IMG/VR virus record: IMGVR_UViG_3300020442_002863
Coordinates: 1-25,139 of that record
DNA length: 25,139 nt
Source of the DNA: a virus
Direction: 5' to 3' (one strand)
The notes under the pieces were generated by a model. It saw nothing but the letters and a program-made list of their open reading frames with translations, had not been told where the DNA came from and ran no database searches. This document shows, one piece after another, positions 17,301 through 24,209 of the stretch (its first letter is position 1; the number at the start of each line of letters is the position of its first letter). A program made the position numbers and the translations under genes.

Positions 17301-20300
17301 GTCATCAACATTAAAGAATTGATAATTATAATTATCTGAATTGTATCCTGTCCCTTCAACAGTTGTAGAGGTTGATATTCCTCCCTGTGTAGCACCAATT
17401 CCTGCCTCTCCAACCCTTTGTATACCTTCAACATAAACTTCATCACCAACAGCGAAGGGTTGCTCATCAAAACCATTAATAGGTGTTTCTAGGAAACAAG
17501 TAACAACACCAGAATTACTTATTTGAACTGAGTTTATACCAACTCCATTTGAATTATTAATTGAAATAATTTTATGAACAACTGAATCTAGTCCAGTTAC
17601 TGGTGATAGAACGTCAACTTTTGATATAGTTTGGTTAGGAGCAAATGGTTGTAATGAAAGATTATCAACAACAGTGTTACTGACAGGGTTGAATACAATT
17701 AAATTAGGAGTGCTCATATAATCAGCACCACCACTTACTATATTAACAGATGCGATTATATCAAGATTGTCAATGCTTACAACTGGTGATATGAAAGCTT
17801 CTGGACTTAAGGTTTTATCTGATGAATATTCATAACCAAAATCAACAACCCTTACTTTCTTAATTCTACCAATAGTTCTAGAGGAGGCAATAATATTTGC
17901 ATCTCTACCATTCACAGTATTAAAAGTTTTAAATTGTGGTAATTTTTTGTAATTAAATCCTGGTGATAATATTCTTAGATTCTTAATTTCACCATGAACT
18001 ATAGTTGATTTTGTTGAATACTCTAACTTGTCACAATCGTTAGTTGTGTATGATAAAAATTCAGGTATTTGTGGAGATATTTGGAAAGTATCATCAGTAA
18101 CATTGAAAATTCTATACTCTCCATTATACTTACTATCAATAAATCTTATTTCAGAATAGTTTGATACCTCAGTATCAGCAGTGCTTATAAACCCACCTTT
18201 TGTTAATCCGTAAAATAATCTACCAGGTGTAGAGTCTGAATACTGAACTGTAAGTGCTGCACCTATGGGATCAGTATTATTAGTACCAATACCAATTGTT
18301 CCACCAACACCAACATTAAATGTACTAGAGTCTTGCGAACTTAAATATTCATTTGTAAGTTCCTTATCATAGAATAATTTAAAATCAAAATTTAATAAAG
18401 TTGAACTTGTCAATCCAAAGTTTAATTTGGAATTTTTAACTACGTCAATTCTTGGATTTATTGGAGCAATAGATTGATTTCCACCAGTATTTGCAGTGAT
18501 ACTTACAGTTCTTACTGGATTTGAATTTATATCTAAAATTGTTTCAGAAAGTTGGAATTTTCTACTACTTACTCTATTAACAAAGTAAGTACCAGTGCTT
18601 AATCCTGTTGCAGATCCATCATAGAATACTTTATCACCAGTTTCAAATCCGTGATCAACTATGTCAATTTGATTTGTCTCAACGTTAGACGCTGTAAATA
18701 ATATTGGATTAAGGAGTAATTTTTCAAATTCCTCATTATAATTCACAGATACTGGTATTGTATTTCCTATACCAACATTTAAATTAGGAACTACATTTAG
18801 TTTAATTATATCTCCCTCTATTAAATTATGAGTGGTTGTATCTGCAGCAGACACGTTTGTTGATACTGTAGTTGTTATTTTATCAATGTCACCAGTTATT
18901 TTTTTATTATCACTCTGTAAAAAATACAATCCTGAAGAAATTCCTGAATTTGACCCATTACTGTAAAAATATAAACCTTCACTAGTGCTTCCAATACCGA
19001 CTCTAGTGGTTAAAATACCAATATTATCTTTACCTTTGTTTATGATGAAGACATCAAGTGAATTCTGTCCTATATGAGGAACTTTAAATTCAGTAACTAG
19101 AGGTGTTGTGCCTACGTCGAATCGATTAGCACCATTCCTTTTGTGTAAAGTTACTTTTTGACCAGTCTTAAATGGATGATTTGGAATACGTATCGTTCTT
19201 GTTGGTATTGATACTATATTTTTTTGTCCACCGATAAATGTATTTACATTAATAGCACCACCATTTGTAGTTCCAACTCCAACTGATTGCGGACCATTAA
19301 AGTATATTATTTCATCTGGTTGTGATTCAAACTTTGTAGTTTTAACAGGGATATTAATTTTATTATTTAATGCGTCAACATTTGATCCAAGAGTGTGAGC
19401 AATACCTGTGTGTCTTAGTACTCTAATTACTTTTTCTTCGTCAAATACATTCAACACTCTCACAGTCTCTACATCAGATACGTTTCCTGATCCAATTCTA
19501 ATAGACCCACCGATTGCAACATTAGAAGGTATTTTAGAGAGATGAATATCTTGAATTAAACCATTTGCAGCACCTATTGTCATAGTTTCTGCAAGACCAA
19601 CTCTATCTGTTGATATACCGACTTTAAATGAATTAGTTAAATTGACGACTGAACTACTCAAACCAGAAATGGATACAAATGATTGATCGCTTAATTCAAC
19701 AAATGGTAAAAACTGTGCTGTTACTTCGTTGAAATTATTCCAAGTAAATACAGCATTTTCAAATGTATCAATAGTTGTATCAATACGAGAGATACCAATA
19801 CCAACAATTTCGTCAACTTGAGCACGGAATCCTGAACCATTTGTGCCTTCGTCATCAAATTCAGTAGTATCTCCAACCTTATATCCTGTTCCACCATTTA
19901 AAATAGTGACAGCATCAACTCCACCTTTAGTAACTGCTTCAATTTTTGAAATTTGTCTTATATCTTCGTATGATTCAACAATAAAATCATTACCAGCAAA
20001 TTCTTCGTCTACGTTATAAGGTAATGTGTTTCTTCTTAGTCCAGAATTATTAAAATCAAATTCTTGATTTAAAATTTGATTCTCTGCTATAAATGGTGAG
20101 CGATATGTATTACCTATAAAATATGGATATATACCCTCCAATTTGTTAGTGCCAGTTCCTAATCCAACAGTAGCAAAATATGCATATACTCCATTAGGAA
20201 ATTCTGGTGTCTTTCCAAACCGACCATTATGAACATCTAAATCTCCCGAACCATCAAATATATGATCCTCTACAAAAAATCCTGCTGAGTATCCTGATGG

Positions 20301-23300
20301 ACGATTTTTAACTCTATTAACATCAGTTTTATATGAAGTTTGGAGAATTTTTAGTGGTGAGTTGATATTACTAGGATCAGTATAACCAAACGGACCGTAT
20401 ATTGGATTTCCGTCATATGCCCAACCCACTATTGGAGAGTGTCCTGTAATATTACTAAATTCACCATTTGAAGTTACATTGAATGTATTTTCAAAATTGT
20501 TTGCAATATCCTGAGAATAACCTAAAATACTAAACTTTAAACTGTCTTCCTTTTTAGTTAAGAATGAATCTCCAAACCTATTATTATTGTTTAAAGTAAG
20601 ACTTCTTACTCTTGCAATATAAGAACCATTACTTCCCCTTGAATACCCTCTTACCTCAGTTGAGAATGAACTATATCCTATTCCACTGTTTATGACTATT
20701 GCATCGATTACTTGACCATTTTCTACAACTGGACGTACAATAGCACCAGCTCCTACACCGTCCCCTGTATTTAAAACTTTTATTTCAGGACTTGAATTAT
20801 ACTCTCTACCTCTGTTAACAACTGCAACATCAGTGATTCTACCATTAACAATTATTGGTTTAAATTCAGCAAATCTACCATTTTCAATTGTAACTTTTGG
20901 TATAACTTCTTTATCAACAGTTACTGAACCATAATTTGTACCTTCTTCATACAGATAACCACCGATCAATTCTCCTGTAACGACTGGAGTAATATTAATA
21001 TCTCCAGTTATTGTTGAACCGAATGATACATCAACATTAACTTTAATCTTTGGATAATTAAATATTTGGAATCCTTCACCAGATGATGTAAAGTTAACAT
21101 ACTTACCTCTATTATAGTCAACAATAGAAGTTCCACCAATTCCAGCATCTGCTAACTGGAATGTATCATTTGTTAATTTTTTAATATAATAAGAAGTTGT
21201 TGTGCTTAATCCTTGTATTGGTGTTGTTTCAGCTGAATATTCAACCACCTCACCACTTTCAAATCCATGATTTCTAAATGTAACAACATTTAATGATGTC
21301 GATATACCAGCTGGTTTTACTCTTAATTTACGATGTGTGTAACCAGAACCCTCTTGTAATACTTTGACCGCAACTAAAGTATTTTTATTTTCAGTTTTAA
21401 ATTTGTGAATACCACTAGCTGAAGTATCTGTAGATAATCCAATAGTGTTTATACCAGCAGTTCCAAATAATGCGTCTGTAGGAGTATTAAATAATCTAAC
21501 TGTTGATGGGTTAACAGACCTTACATAATATGGGGCACCATCAGATAGAGTGGTTGATACTTGATTTAATAAATCATATGCTGTTCCAATGCCTATTGGT
21601 GAGTTACCATTTGAACCATAGTAAACAAGTTGACCATCATCTAAATTATGATTAGTTTTGAATGTAATTGTTTCATTAACAATATCAACACCACCGTTAA
21701 AGAATACATCTCTACTATCAAATTCTAACTCTCGATTACGTGTTCCTAATATTGGTTGTAATAAACATCCACTTCCATTACCACCAGTTAAAGAAATACT
21801 AGTTACTTGATCAATATCAAATAGTTGAGGGTCAACAAATACTTCTTTTACTGTACCTTGAATTATAGGTTCAACCGCAGCACCAACACCACTACTAGTT
21901 TCTATGCCAACTATCGGTGGATTAATAATATCATATCCTTCTCCACCATTTAATAAATCTACAGATTCTAAAGGTCCATAGTAAATTTGATTATCAGATA
22001 TTGGTGAACGTATTTGAACACCATTTATCAATATACCAATATCATTTGTAGGAATGTCTTGATTAGAACTTACAAATAAATTTTGTGATAGAGGTATTTT
22101 TCTTACTATTTTATCAGCATCTAATTCTCTACTTGCGTGTTTTTCCAGAACAAATCTATGAATGTCAGTTGTAGAGGTAGTAGGTCCTACTAATACAGTG
22201 CTCGCTGAACCTATTTGAGCGAGAGAATTAAATATTCTTATCTTTGTAACATTTTGACCAGGTTGAGGTATGACAGGATCAACAAAATACGTCCTCCCTG
22301 TATCCAATCCAACTAATGCTTCTCCTTCAGGTTGATATACGATAGCATCACCTTGAATAAATTTAACATCACGAGATATTGGAAAATTAATAAATGTGAA
22401 TCTATCTGTTAATGGGTTGAATTCATCTAATCCAGCAGACGTTCCACCAGTTAAAGTCTCTTCAATAATATTAGTTGTTATAGGGTAACTAGGTAGTGAG
22501 TTAGATGCAACGTAGCCATCAGTGTTACCATCAGTATAAACAGCTAAAGTATCTGCGATTAATTTATCATTACCTTGTTTTAAGGTAACACCAGAACTTG
22601 AAACCTTATTAATTCTTCGACGAATATCATATAATTGATTTGCATTTTGTGTAAATCCAGCGATGTTTGTAGCAGTTATTTGATTTAATGTAACATCAAT
22701 ACTTGCAACTTCACCACCTCCAACTATAACTTGCTCTCCTCTTTCTAATATGTCAAACAAATCTCCTTTTTTCAAAGATGATTTATCGATTGGAGTTTTT
22801 AATTTAAAAGTAGAACTACCAAAGGGTATATCAACTTGGAATCTTGAACTTGTATTGTAAATCCAAGAGTTAGCATATATTTGTTTATAATTTTTATTAT
22901 CATTAAATATTTTCTCACCTATATTTTTAACAAAAACATTTTCAGATTCATTAACTAACTTGATGTCAGTGATTGGTACCAGTTCAGATAATACTCCAGT
23001 TATTCTTAAATCAATTCTTTTCGTTAAATCACCGTTTTCATAACCAAATATTGTTTCATTATCTCTAAGATCTTCAGCAGTTCCGATTCCAACACCAACT
23101 CCAGTACATCCGAAGAACTGATTTATAGATTTAGATGTGTAATTTATATTTGTATTTGCACCACTTATAATTGTTCCTGTTGTACCAAAACCAACAGTGG
23201 AGTCTACATTTATAATTGAAGCATTAGGTTGCACTCCATCAAGCACTTTTGTAGAACCTGGTACTTTAAATACACCTTCAATTAAATCACGATCACTAAA

Positions 23301-24206
23301 ACCAACGAATAGAGCGATTTTAAAATAATTTTTACCACCTCTTTTAATTATTTCTACTTCAGATACAGACGCATTTGTAGAAGTATCAGTTGATTTGAAT
23401 ATTGTTTGACCAGTTAAGTTTTGTGGTTCTCCAGTTGGTGTAATTAAATCTGCTACAACAACTTCACGACGAATGAACTCAGCATCAGAGGGTTTGATTA
23501 GATTTCCTTCTAAGTCAAGAACTCTTGATTCAACTCCAAATAATACTTTAAATAATATTCTGACAGATTCTTCAATACCTTTTGATTGATAAAATGAACG
23601 AGCAAATTTAACAAAATTTCCTACATCTAATTTTTCAGAAAAATCATTGTTTTCCAATCCAGGTAAGAATGATTTCTTTAATTTTTTGAAAAACTCCTGT
23701 ATGAATAATACTGATAAATTTGTAACTGTTGCCCCAGAGATATGATTCTCTGCTACAGTTTCATTAAATTTTAATTTTTCACGATTTATTTCAAGAAGAG
23801 ATGATGATATTCCTACGTTATATCCTGTTACTCCACTAAATCCTCGCACACAACCTGTGAATGATGTTGAGGTTATACCAGTGTATGAAATGATTTCATT
23901 ATCAATTTTAAATAAACCATACTCAGCAGGAAATCCCTTTGTGCTAGGTACGTTTATAGTGGTGTCAGTAAGAGATACATCAGATGTAATGCTAGTAACA
24001 CCAACAACTACTTCAGGAACTAAATTATCAACTTTAATATACTGATCAAAGTTACTTATTAAATCGGACGGTCCTCCTTGAAATTCCTGAGAAATATAAT
24101 ATTGCTTTAAAAATTCGGTAAAATTAGGAAAATCAGATACCACAAATTCAGGTAACTGACTTTCAATGATACTATTGACTTGTATTCTTTTGTCAATTTG
24201 TGACAT
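11337..24206 (-). CDS. Giant baseplate wedge / virion structural protein in the T4 gene 7 position, 4289 aa
   Basis: It is placed between gp6 and gp8 exactly as gene 7 is in T4, so it is probably the counterpart of the wedge protein gp7 (1032 aa in T4) and four times its length. Homology to T4 gp7 cannot be shown by eye. The N-terminal 300 residues are the least repetitive part: LPEFVVSDFPNFTEFLKQYY (14-33), FLPGLENN with a following FYQSKGIEESVRILFKVLFG segment, and IKPSDAEF. The rest is a chain of beta-rich modules: Gly-Tyr repeats (about 747-812, 1080-1189, 1422-1472, 2073-2177, 3616-3657, 4007-4099), 'HGF...GD.V.Y...F.L' repeats, an IDNEIISYTG module near 75-128, and INGV.Q.P modules. A degenerate YHYH-like domain is at 1255-1372. 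A SGRSRRDETNLPF segment near 3200 and IDFIDSIGNLQDGSRTRFPL near 3760 are conserved in marine myoviruses as I know them. Stop TGA. A strong ribosome binding site lies in the end of gp6. Confidence 0.85.
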   Translation of the reverse strand: MSQIDKRIQVNSIIESQLPEFVVSDFPNFTEFLKQYYISQEFQGGPSDLISNFDQYIKVDNLVPEVVVGVTSITSDVSLTDTTINVPSTKGFPAEYGLFKIDNEIISYTGITSTSFTGCVRGFSGVTGYNVGISSSLLEINREKLKFNETVAENHISGATVTNLSVLFIQEFFKKLKKSFLPGLENNDFSEKLDVGNFVKFARSFYQSKGIEESVRILFKVLFGVESRVLDLEGNLIKPSDAEFIRREVVVADLITPTGEPQNLTGQTIFKSTDTSTNASVSEVEIIKRGGKNYFKIALFVGFSDRDLIEGVFKVPGSTKVLDGVQPNASIINVDSTVGFGTTGTIISGANTNINYTSKSINQFFGCTGVGVGIGTAEDLRDNETIFGYENGDLTKRIDLRITGVLSELVPITDIKLVNESENVFVKNIGEKIFNDNKNYKQIYANSWIYNTSSRFQVDIPFGSSTFKLKTPIDKSSLKKGDLFDILERGEQVIVGGGEVASIDVTLNQITATNIAGFTQNANQLYDIRRRINKVSSSGVTLKQGNDKLIADTLAVYTDGNTDGYVASNSLPSYPITTNIIEETLTGGTSAGLDEFNPLTDRFTFINFPISRDVKFIQGDAIVYQPEGEALVGLDTGRTYFVDPVIPQPGQNVTKIRIFNSLAQIGSASTVLVGPTTSTTDIHRFVLEKHASRELDADKIVRKIPLSQNLFVSSNQDIPTNDIGILINGVQIRSPISDNQIYYGPLESVDLLNGGEGYDIINPPIVGIETSSGVGAAVEPIIQGTVKEVFVDPQLFDIDQVTSISLTGGNGSGCLLQPILGTRNRELEFDSRDVFFNGGVDIVNETITFKTNHNLDDGQLVYYGSNGNSPIGIGTAYDLLNQVSTTLSDGAPYYVRSVNPSTVRLFNTPTDALFGTAGINTIGLSTDTSASGIHKFKTENKNTLVAVKVLQEGSGYTHRKLRVKPAGISTSLNVVTFRNHGFESGEVVEYSAETTPIQGLSTTTSYYIKKLTNDTFQLADAGIGGTSIVDYNRGKYVNFTSSGEGFQIFNYPKIKVNVDVSFGSTITGDINITPVVTGELIGGYLYEEGTNYGSVTVDKEVIPKVTIENGRFAEFKPIIVNGRITDVAVVNRGREYNSSPEIKVLNTGDGVGAGAIVRPVVENGQVIDAIVINSGIGYSSFSTEVRGYSRGSNGSYIARVRSLTLNNNNRFGDSFLTKKEDSLKFSILGYSQDIANNFENTFNVTSNGEFSNITGHSPIVGWAYDGNPIYGPFGYTDPSNINSPLKILQTSYKTDVNRVKNRPSGYSAGFFVEDHIFDGSGDLDVHNGRFGKTPEFPNGVYAYFATVGLGTGTNKLEGIYPYFIGNTYRSPFIAENQILNQEFDFNNSGLRRNTLPYNVDEEFAGNDFIVESYEDIRQISKIEAVTKGGVDAVTILNGGTGYKVGDTTEFDDEGTNGSGFRAQVDEIVGIGISRIDTTIDTFENAVFTWNNFNEVTAQFLPFVELSDQSFVSISGLSSSVVNLTNSFKVGISTDRVGLAETMTIGAANGLIQDIHLSKIPSNVAIGGSIRIGSGNVSDVETVRVLNVFDEEKVIRVLRHTGIAHTLGSNVDALNNKINIPVKTTKFESQPDEIIYFNGPQSVGVGTTNGGAINVNTFIGGQKNIVSIPTRTIRIPNHPFKTGQKVTLHKRNGANRFDVGTTPLVTEFKVPHIGQNSLDVFIINKGKDNIGILTTRVGIGSTSEGLYFYSNGSNSGISSGLYFLQSDNKKITGDIDKITTTVSTNVSAADTTTHNLIEGDIIKLNVVPNLNVGIGNTIPVSVNYNEEFEKLLLNPILFTASNVETNQIDIVDHGFETGDKVFYDGSATGLSTGTYFVNRVSSRKFQLSETILDINSNPVRTVSITANTGGNQSIAPINPRIDVVKNSKLNFGLTSSTLLNFDFKLFYDKELTNEYLSSQDSSTFNVGVGGTIGIGTNNTDPIGAALTVQYSDSTPGRLFYGLTKGGFISTADTEVSNYSEIRFIDSKYNGEYRIFNVTDDTFQISPQIPEFLSYTTNDCDKLEYSTKSTIVHGEIKNLRILSPGFNYKKLPQFKTFNTVNGRDANIIASSRTIGRIKKVRVVDFGYEYSSDKTLSPEAFISPVVSIDNLDIIASVNIVSGGADYMSTPNLIVFNPVSNTVVDNLSLQPFAPNQTISKVDVLSPVTGLDSVVHKIISINNSNGVGINSVQISNSGVVTCFLETPINGFDEQPFAVGDEVYVEGIQRVGEAGIGATQGGISTSTTVEGTGYNSDNYNYQFFNVDDYIIGTQCILKFSTAGVTTNPGIAKTFQSGYATLINKKKYPVIEPIQTRGVFELKETLIIDNIETDLKIIEVRNDYIKIDGKYKIKKGDRIKGQLSNVSAEITNVIDNQAKFTTDFSNRQEYGWLDDIGKLNEDYQVIPDNDYYQNLSYTVKSSIEWDKFVNPVNRLVHPSGLKNFADTAITSNLKVGVGEVRESNQTVVLDVGNILEINDKQRVDAINNFDFARDFDTRVNGSKFLTLKNRTLTDFTRCKTNRVLLHDDVSDGFSSDGFESTNTVIEPLVEEFGNYLIQIVDPDTFDTQFTELVTLTTESDAFILEKTTDFTTSKLGDFDTEILSTGTKNLLFEPEEKFLKDHDIKVLKIDFNTDLTGIGTNGIGSIDLTGVNTGVGSTTIGFTTSSIVEVPSYDFNSLFASIFVQDSVTKEINYNEVIVDFDGTDTTIAETYVDTTSGLSSSIVGIITARVENNFVKLQIENDRVNTLDVRANIVGLGSTAAGIGTFRFSVAGQPAGAERSARLESGYVTGTASTITYATLNKLIDSSVKSIIRVSCGETSAVHQVVSIRDTDDIVTIQYPFVSAGSTTGIGTFGGEISGDNINLRFYPDAEFDSLIEVQSYNQIFYTASDFENTPPNLTYGTVDQQLFLTTYDGAAGLRANKKDFILKNEGVPIYSKTFNPSGTISTTTSTININSHFFNTNEELTYTPDSTFIGIAGTAISIGSTANISGIVTTLLPSTVYAKVLDENRFELYTRPEYVSSGIAVTFTGIGGGNAHKLTMRKQLTKTIIGLDGVVQQPITFTSITHNLGVFDGFTYNNGIGIGLSQFVLSGISSVQPTDFLRIGEEYLKVTEVGFSSTPTGTINDATDVALGIATLPVVKVERGQLGIAATSHVVNATARVHRGAFNIVESRVFFADPPKGSGRSRRDETNLPFVKAGFSGRTFLRSNYTTNMLFDDVSDNFTGIGKTYTLTVGGANTSSGIGVGNGVLFINGVFQTPKTVNNTGHNYEFISDTTAGISTVEFSGITSTNGDFIISEFDINQNQVPRGGLIVSLGSTPGTGYAPLQGAKVKAFKNAAGGITSVVGIATSSGFNLGIQTAAYDNVTGIITVTTDKVHGFALERPNTVKLKNLEFSCVGYSGVTTTIFQDHERPLFLVGIVSDRTFEVQAGPSTIYHTYVGGGEAFEFFEDLTFGSGYRGGSVAIAVTDQAYEHRFVSSGIGSIRKGSFAASSANSFTATNAVYTSHSGQLVLTIPNHTFTTSDTVGIDTGGLVFKCSKDDFFSNHPYPRAVSKTSFPNSDPIAGIITGIGATTNNTITFNVGAGGGGGTGAEVSAIVGAGGTLAFTITSAGSGYVNPEIIIPEPNYDNIPVIGISRQGIGATTDTGSNLLLDVKVSAAKTTVGIGSTTFEISEFSIARPGHSFKVGDKFKPVGLVTAAHLSAPIQEFELEVIQTFSDKFSSWQFGEIDFIDSIGNLQDGSRTRFPLFFNGQLLSFEKDINNARSQLIDLNAVLLIFINGVLQEPGSSYTFEGGTTFEFEEAPRTEAKVDIFFYKGQDGVDVDTADIQQTVKVGDELRLRKHPVGVSTSQDAERTIGALLGAKLVETDIYTGRGIDEKNNRPVRWTKQKVDIVLNGKKIDKSREILEPQVYPTSKIIGDFTTISGEGNTNGIFVDDAEVFFYEKGDHLSASNPDETDGDYNLEFNTVDALVTSGEINVGASATAIISSTGSITSFDITNAGSGYVTSPSIKISNPIGAGLTVGIGSTAFATTTITNGSITGINLTAVGLGYSNITPPQVIIELPPYKTEKVTSIDNVEGFTGIITGISTATVSGQSALKFFFRADKTANSLLVGYPVLIKDTTVGTGVISVDTHNSSVVGIGSTFLDNIYKVHAITSTGENGEITCNIQNGQTTGVGAGLTGNFNNSNPGIATHLGRISWGRLYNLSRNENPISIGVTGFTVNTGLTTFPTIQRKNYTIGSLRGLRSSGAIRVFGI
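11910..12188 (-). repeat. Double Gly-Tyr beta-repeat near the C-terminus of the giant protein (residues 4007-4099)
   Basis: Two consecutive copies: GASATAIISSTGSITSFDIT then NAGSGYVTSPSIKISNP, and STAFATTTITNGSITGINLT then AVGLGYSNITPPQVIIELPP. The parallel order (alternating small residues and strand, Gly-Ser-Ile-Thr-x-(Phe/Ile), Gly-x-Gly-Tyr, Pro-x-(Ile/Val) strand) makes the tandem duplication visible by eye. Confidence 0.75.
13234..13360 (-). repeat. Gly-Tyr beta-repeat in the giant protein (about residues 3616-3657)
   Basis: Approximate boundaries. It begins with a glycine run (GAGGGGGTGAEVSAIV) and continues AGGTLAFTITSAGSGYVNPE into an IIIPEP strand. The glycine run gives the G-rich coding-strand patch around 13340-13360. 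Confidence 0.65.
17676..17990 (-). repeat. Gly-Tyr beta-repeat cluster in the giant protein (about residues 2073-2177)
   Basis: Approximate boundaries. Three diverged copies: LRILSPGFNYKKLPQFKTF, KKVRVVDFGYEYSSDKTLSP and ASVNIVSGGADYMSTPNLIV. Here Gly-Phe-Asn-Tyr, Phe-Gly-Tyr-Glu-Tyr and Gly-Gly-Ala-Asp-Tyr replace the usual Gly-x-Gly-Tyr, so this cluster is older or under different constraint than the C-terminal pair. Confidence 0.55.
18541..18671 (-). repeat. 'HGF-GD-V-Y ... F-L' beta module in the giant protein (clearest copy)
   Basis: The peptide reads IDIVDHGFETGDKVFYDGSA, then GLSTGTYFVNRVSSRKFQLS. Related copies lie at about 21480-21680 (NHNLDDGQLVYYG ... YYVRSVNPSTVRLF), 21140-21300 (NHGFESGEVVEYSAE ... 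YYIKKLTNDTFQLAD), 15050-15260 (SHFFNTNEELTYTPD ... VYAKVLDENRFELY) and 13810-14010 (DKVHGFALERPNTVKL ... LVGIVSDRTFEVQ). The common order is His, Gly/Asn-Phe/Leu, Gly-(Asp/Glu/Gln)-x-Val, Tyr, then Tyr-(Tyr/Phe)-Val and Phe-x-Leu. Confidence 0.65.
19790..19945 (-). repeat. Gly-Tyr beta-repeat in the giant protein (about residues 1422-1472)
   Basis: Approximate boundaries. It reads VDAVTILNGGTGYKVGDTTE, then EGTNGSGFRAQVDEIVGIGI. It lies shortly after the YHYH-like domain. Confidence 0.6.
20091..20444 (-). other. Degenerate YHYH-like domain inside the giant protein (residues 1255-1372)
   Basis: The segment has the layout of the YHYH domain: GWAYDGNPIYGPFGYTD, then GDLDVHNGRFGKTPEFPNGV followed by YAYFATVG, then YPYFIGNTYRSPF. 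The family pattern I know is G-x-x-x-DG-x-P-IYGP-x-GY, L-D-E-x-NG, then YHYH, and a final PY-x-x-G-x-x-x. Here the name-giving Tyr-His-Tyr-His is Tyr-Ala-Tyr-Phe, so the paired histidines are absent. The remaining histidines in the segment are in DHIF and DVHNG. Its function in virions is unknown. Confidence 0.75.
20640..20966 (-). repeat. Gly-Tyr beta-repeat cluster in the giant protein (about residues 1080-1189)
   Basis: Approximate boundaries. Successive copies: VNGRITDVAVVNRGREYNSS then PEIKVLNTGDGVGAGAIVRP, and VENGQVIDAIVINSGIGYSS. The Asn-Gly-(Arg/Gln)-(Ile/Val)-x-(Asp/Asp)-(Val/Ala) element before each Tyr motif shows the period of the repeat clearly. Confidence 0.7.
21770..21965 (-). 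repeat. Gly-Tyr beta-repeat in the giant protein (about residues 747-812)
   Basis: Approximate boundaries. It reads VDLLNGGEGYDIINPPIVGI then SSGVGAAVEPIIQGTVKEVF, ending in LTGGNGSGCLLQP. A shorter related half-unit (VLQEGSGYTHRKLRVKPAG) lies at 21300-21362. Confidence 0.65.
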
Positions 24207-24209
24207 AAA

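Noticed and set aside
11337-24206. Possible assembly artefact or fusion of several genes in the giant frame
   Set aside because: The frame is continuous, motifs conserved in marine phage relatives occur at both ends and in the middle, and flanking gene order is T4-like, so a natural giant gene is more likely. Read mapping would settle it.
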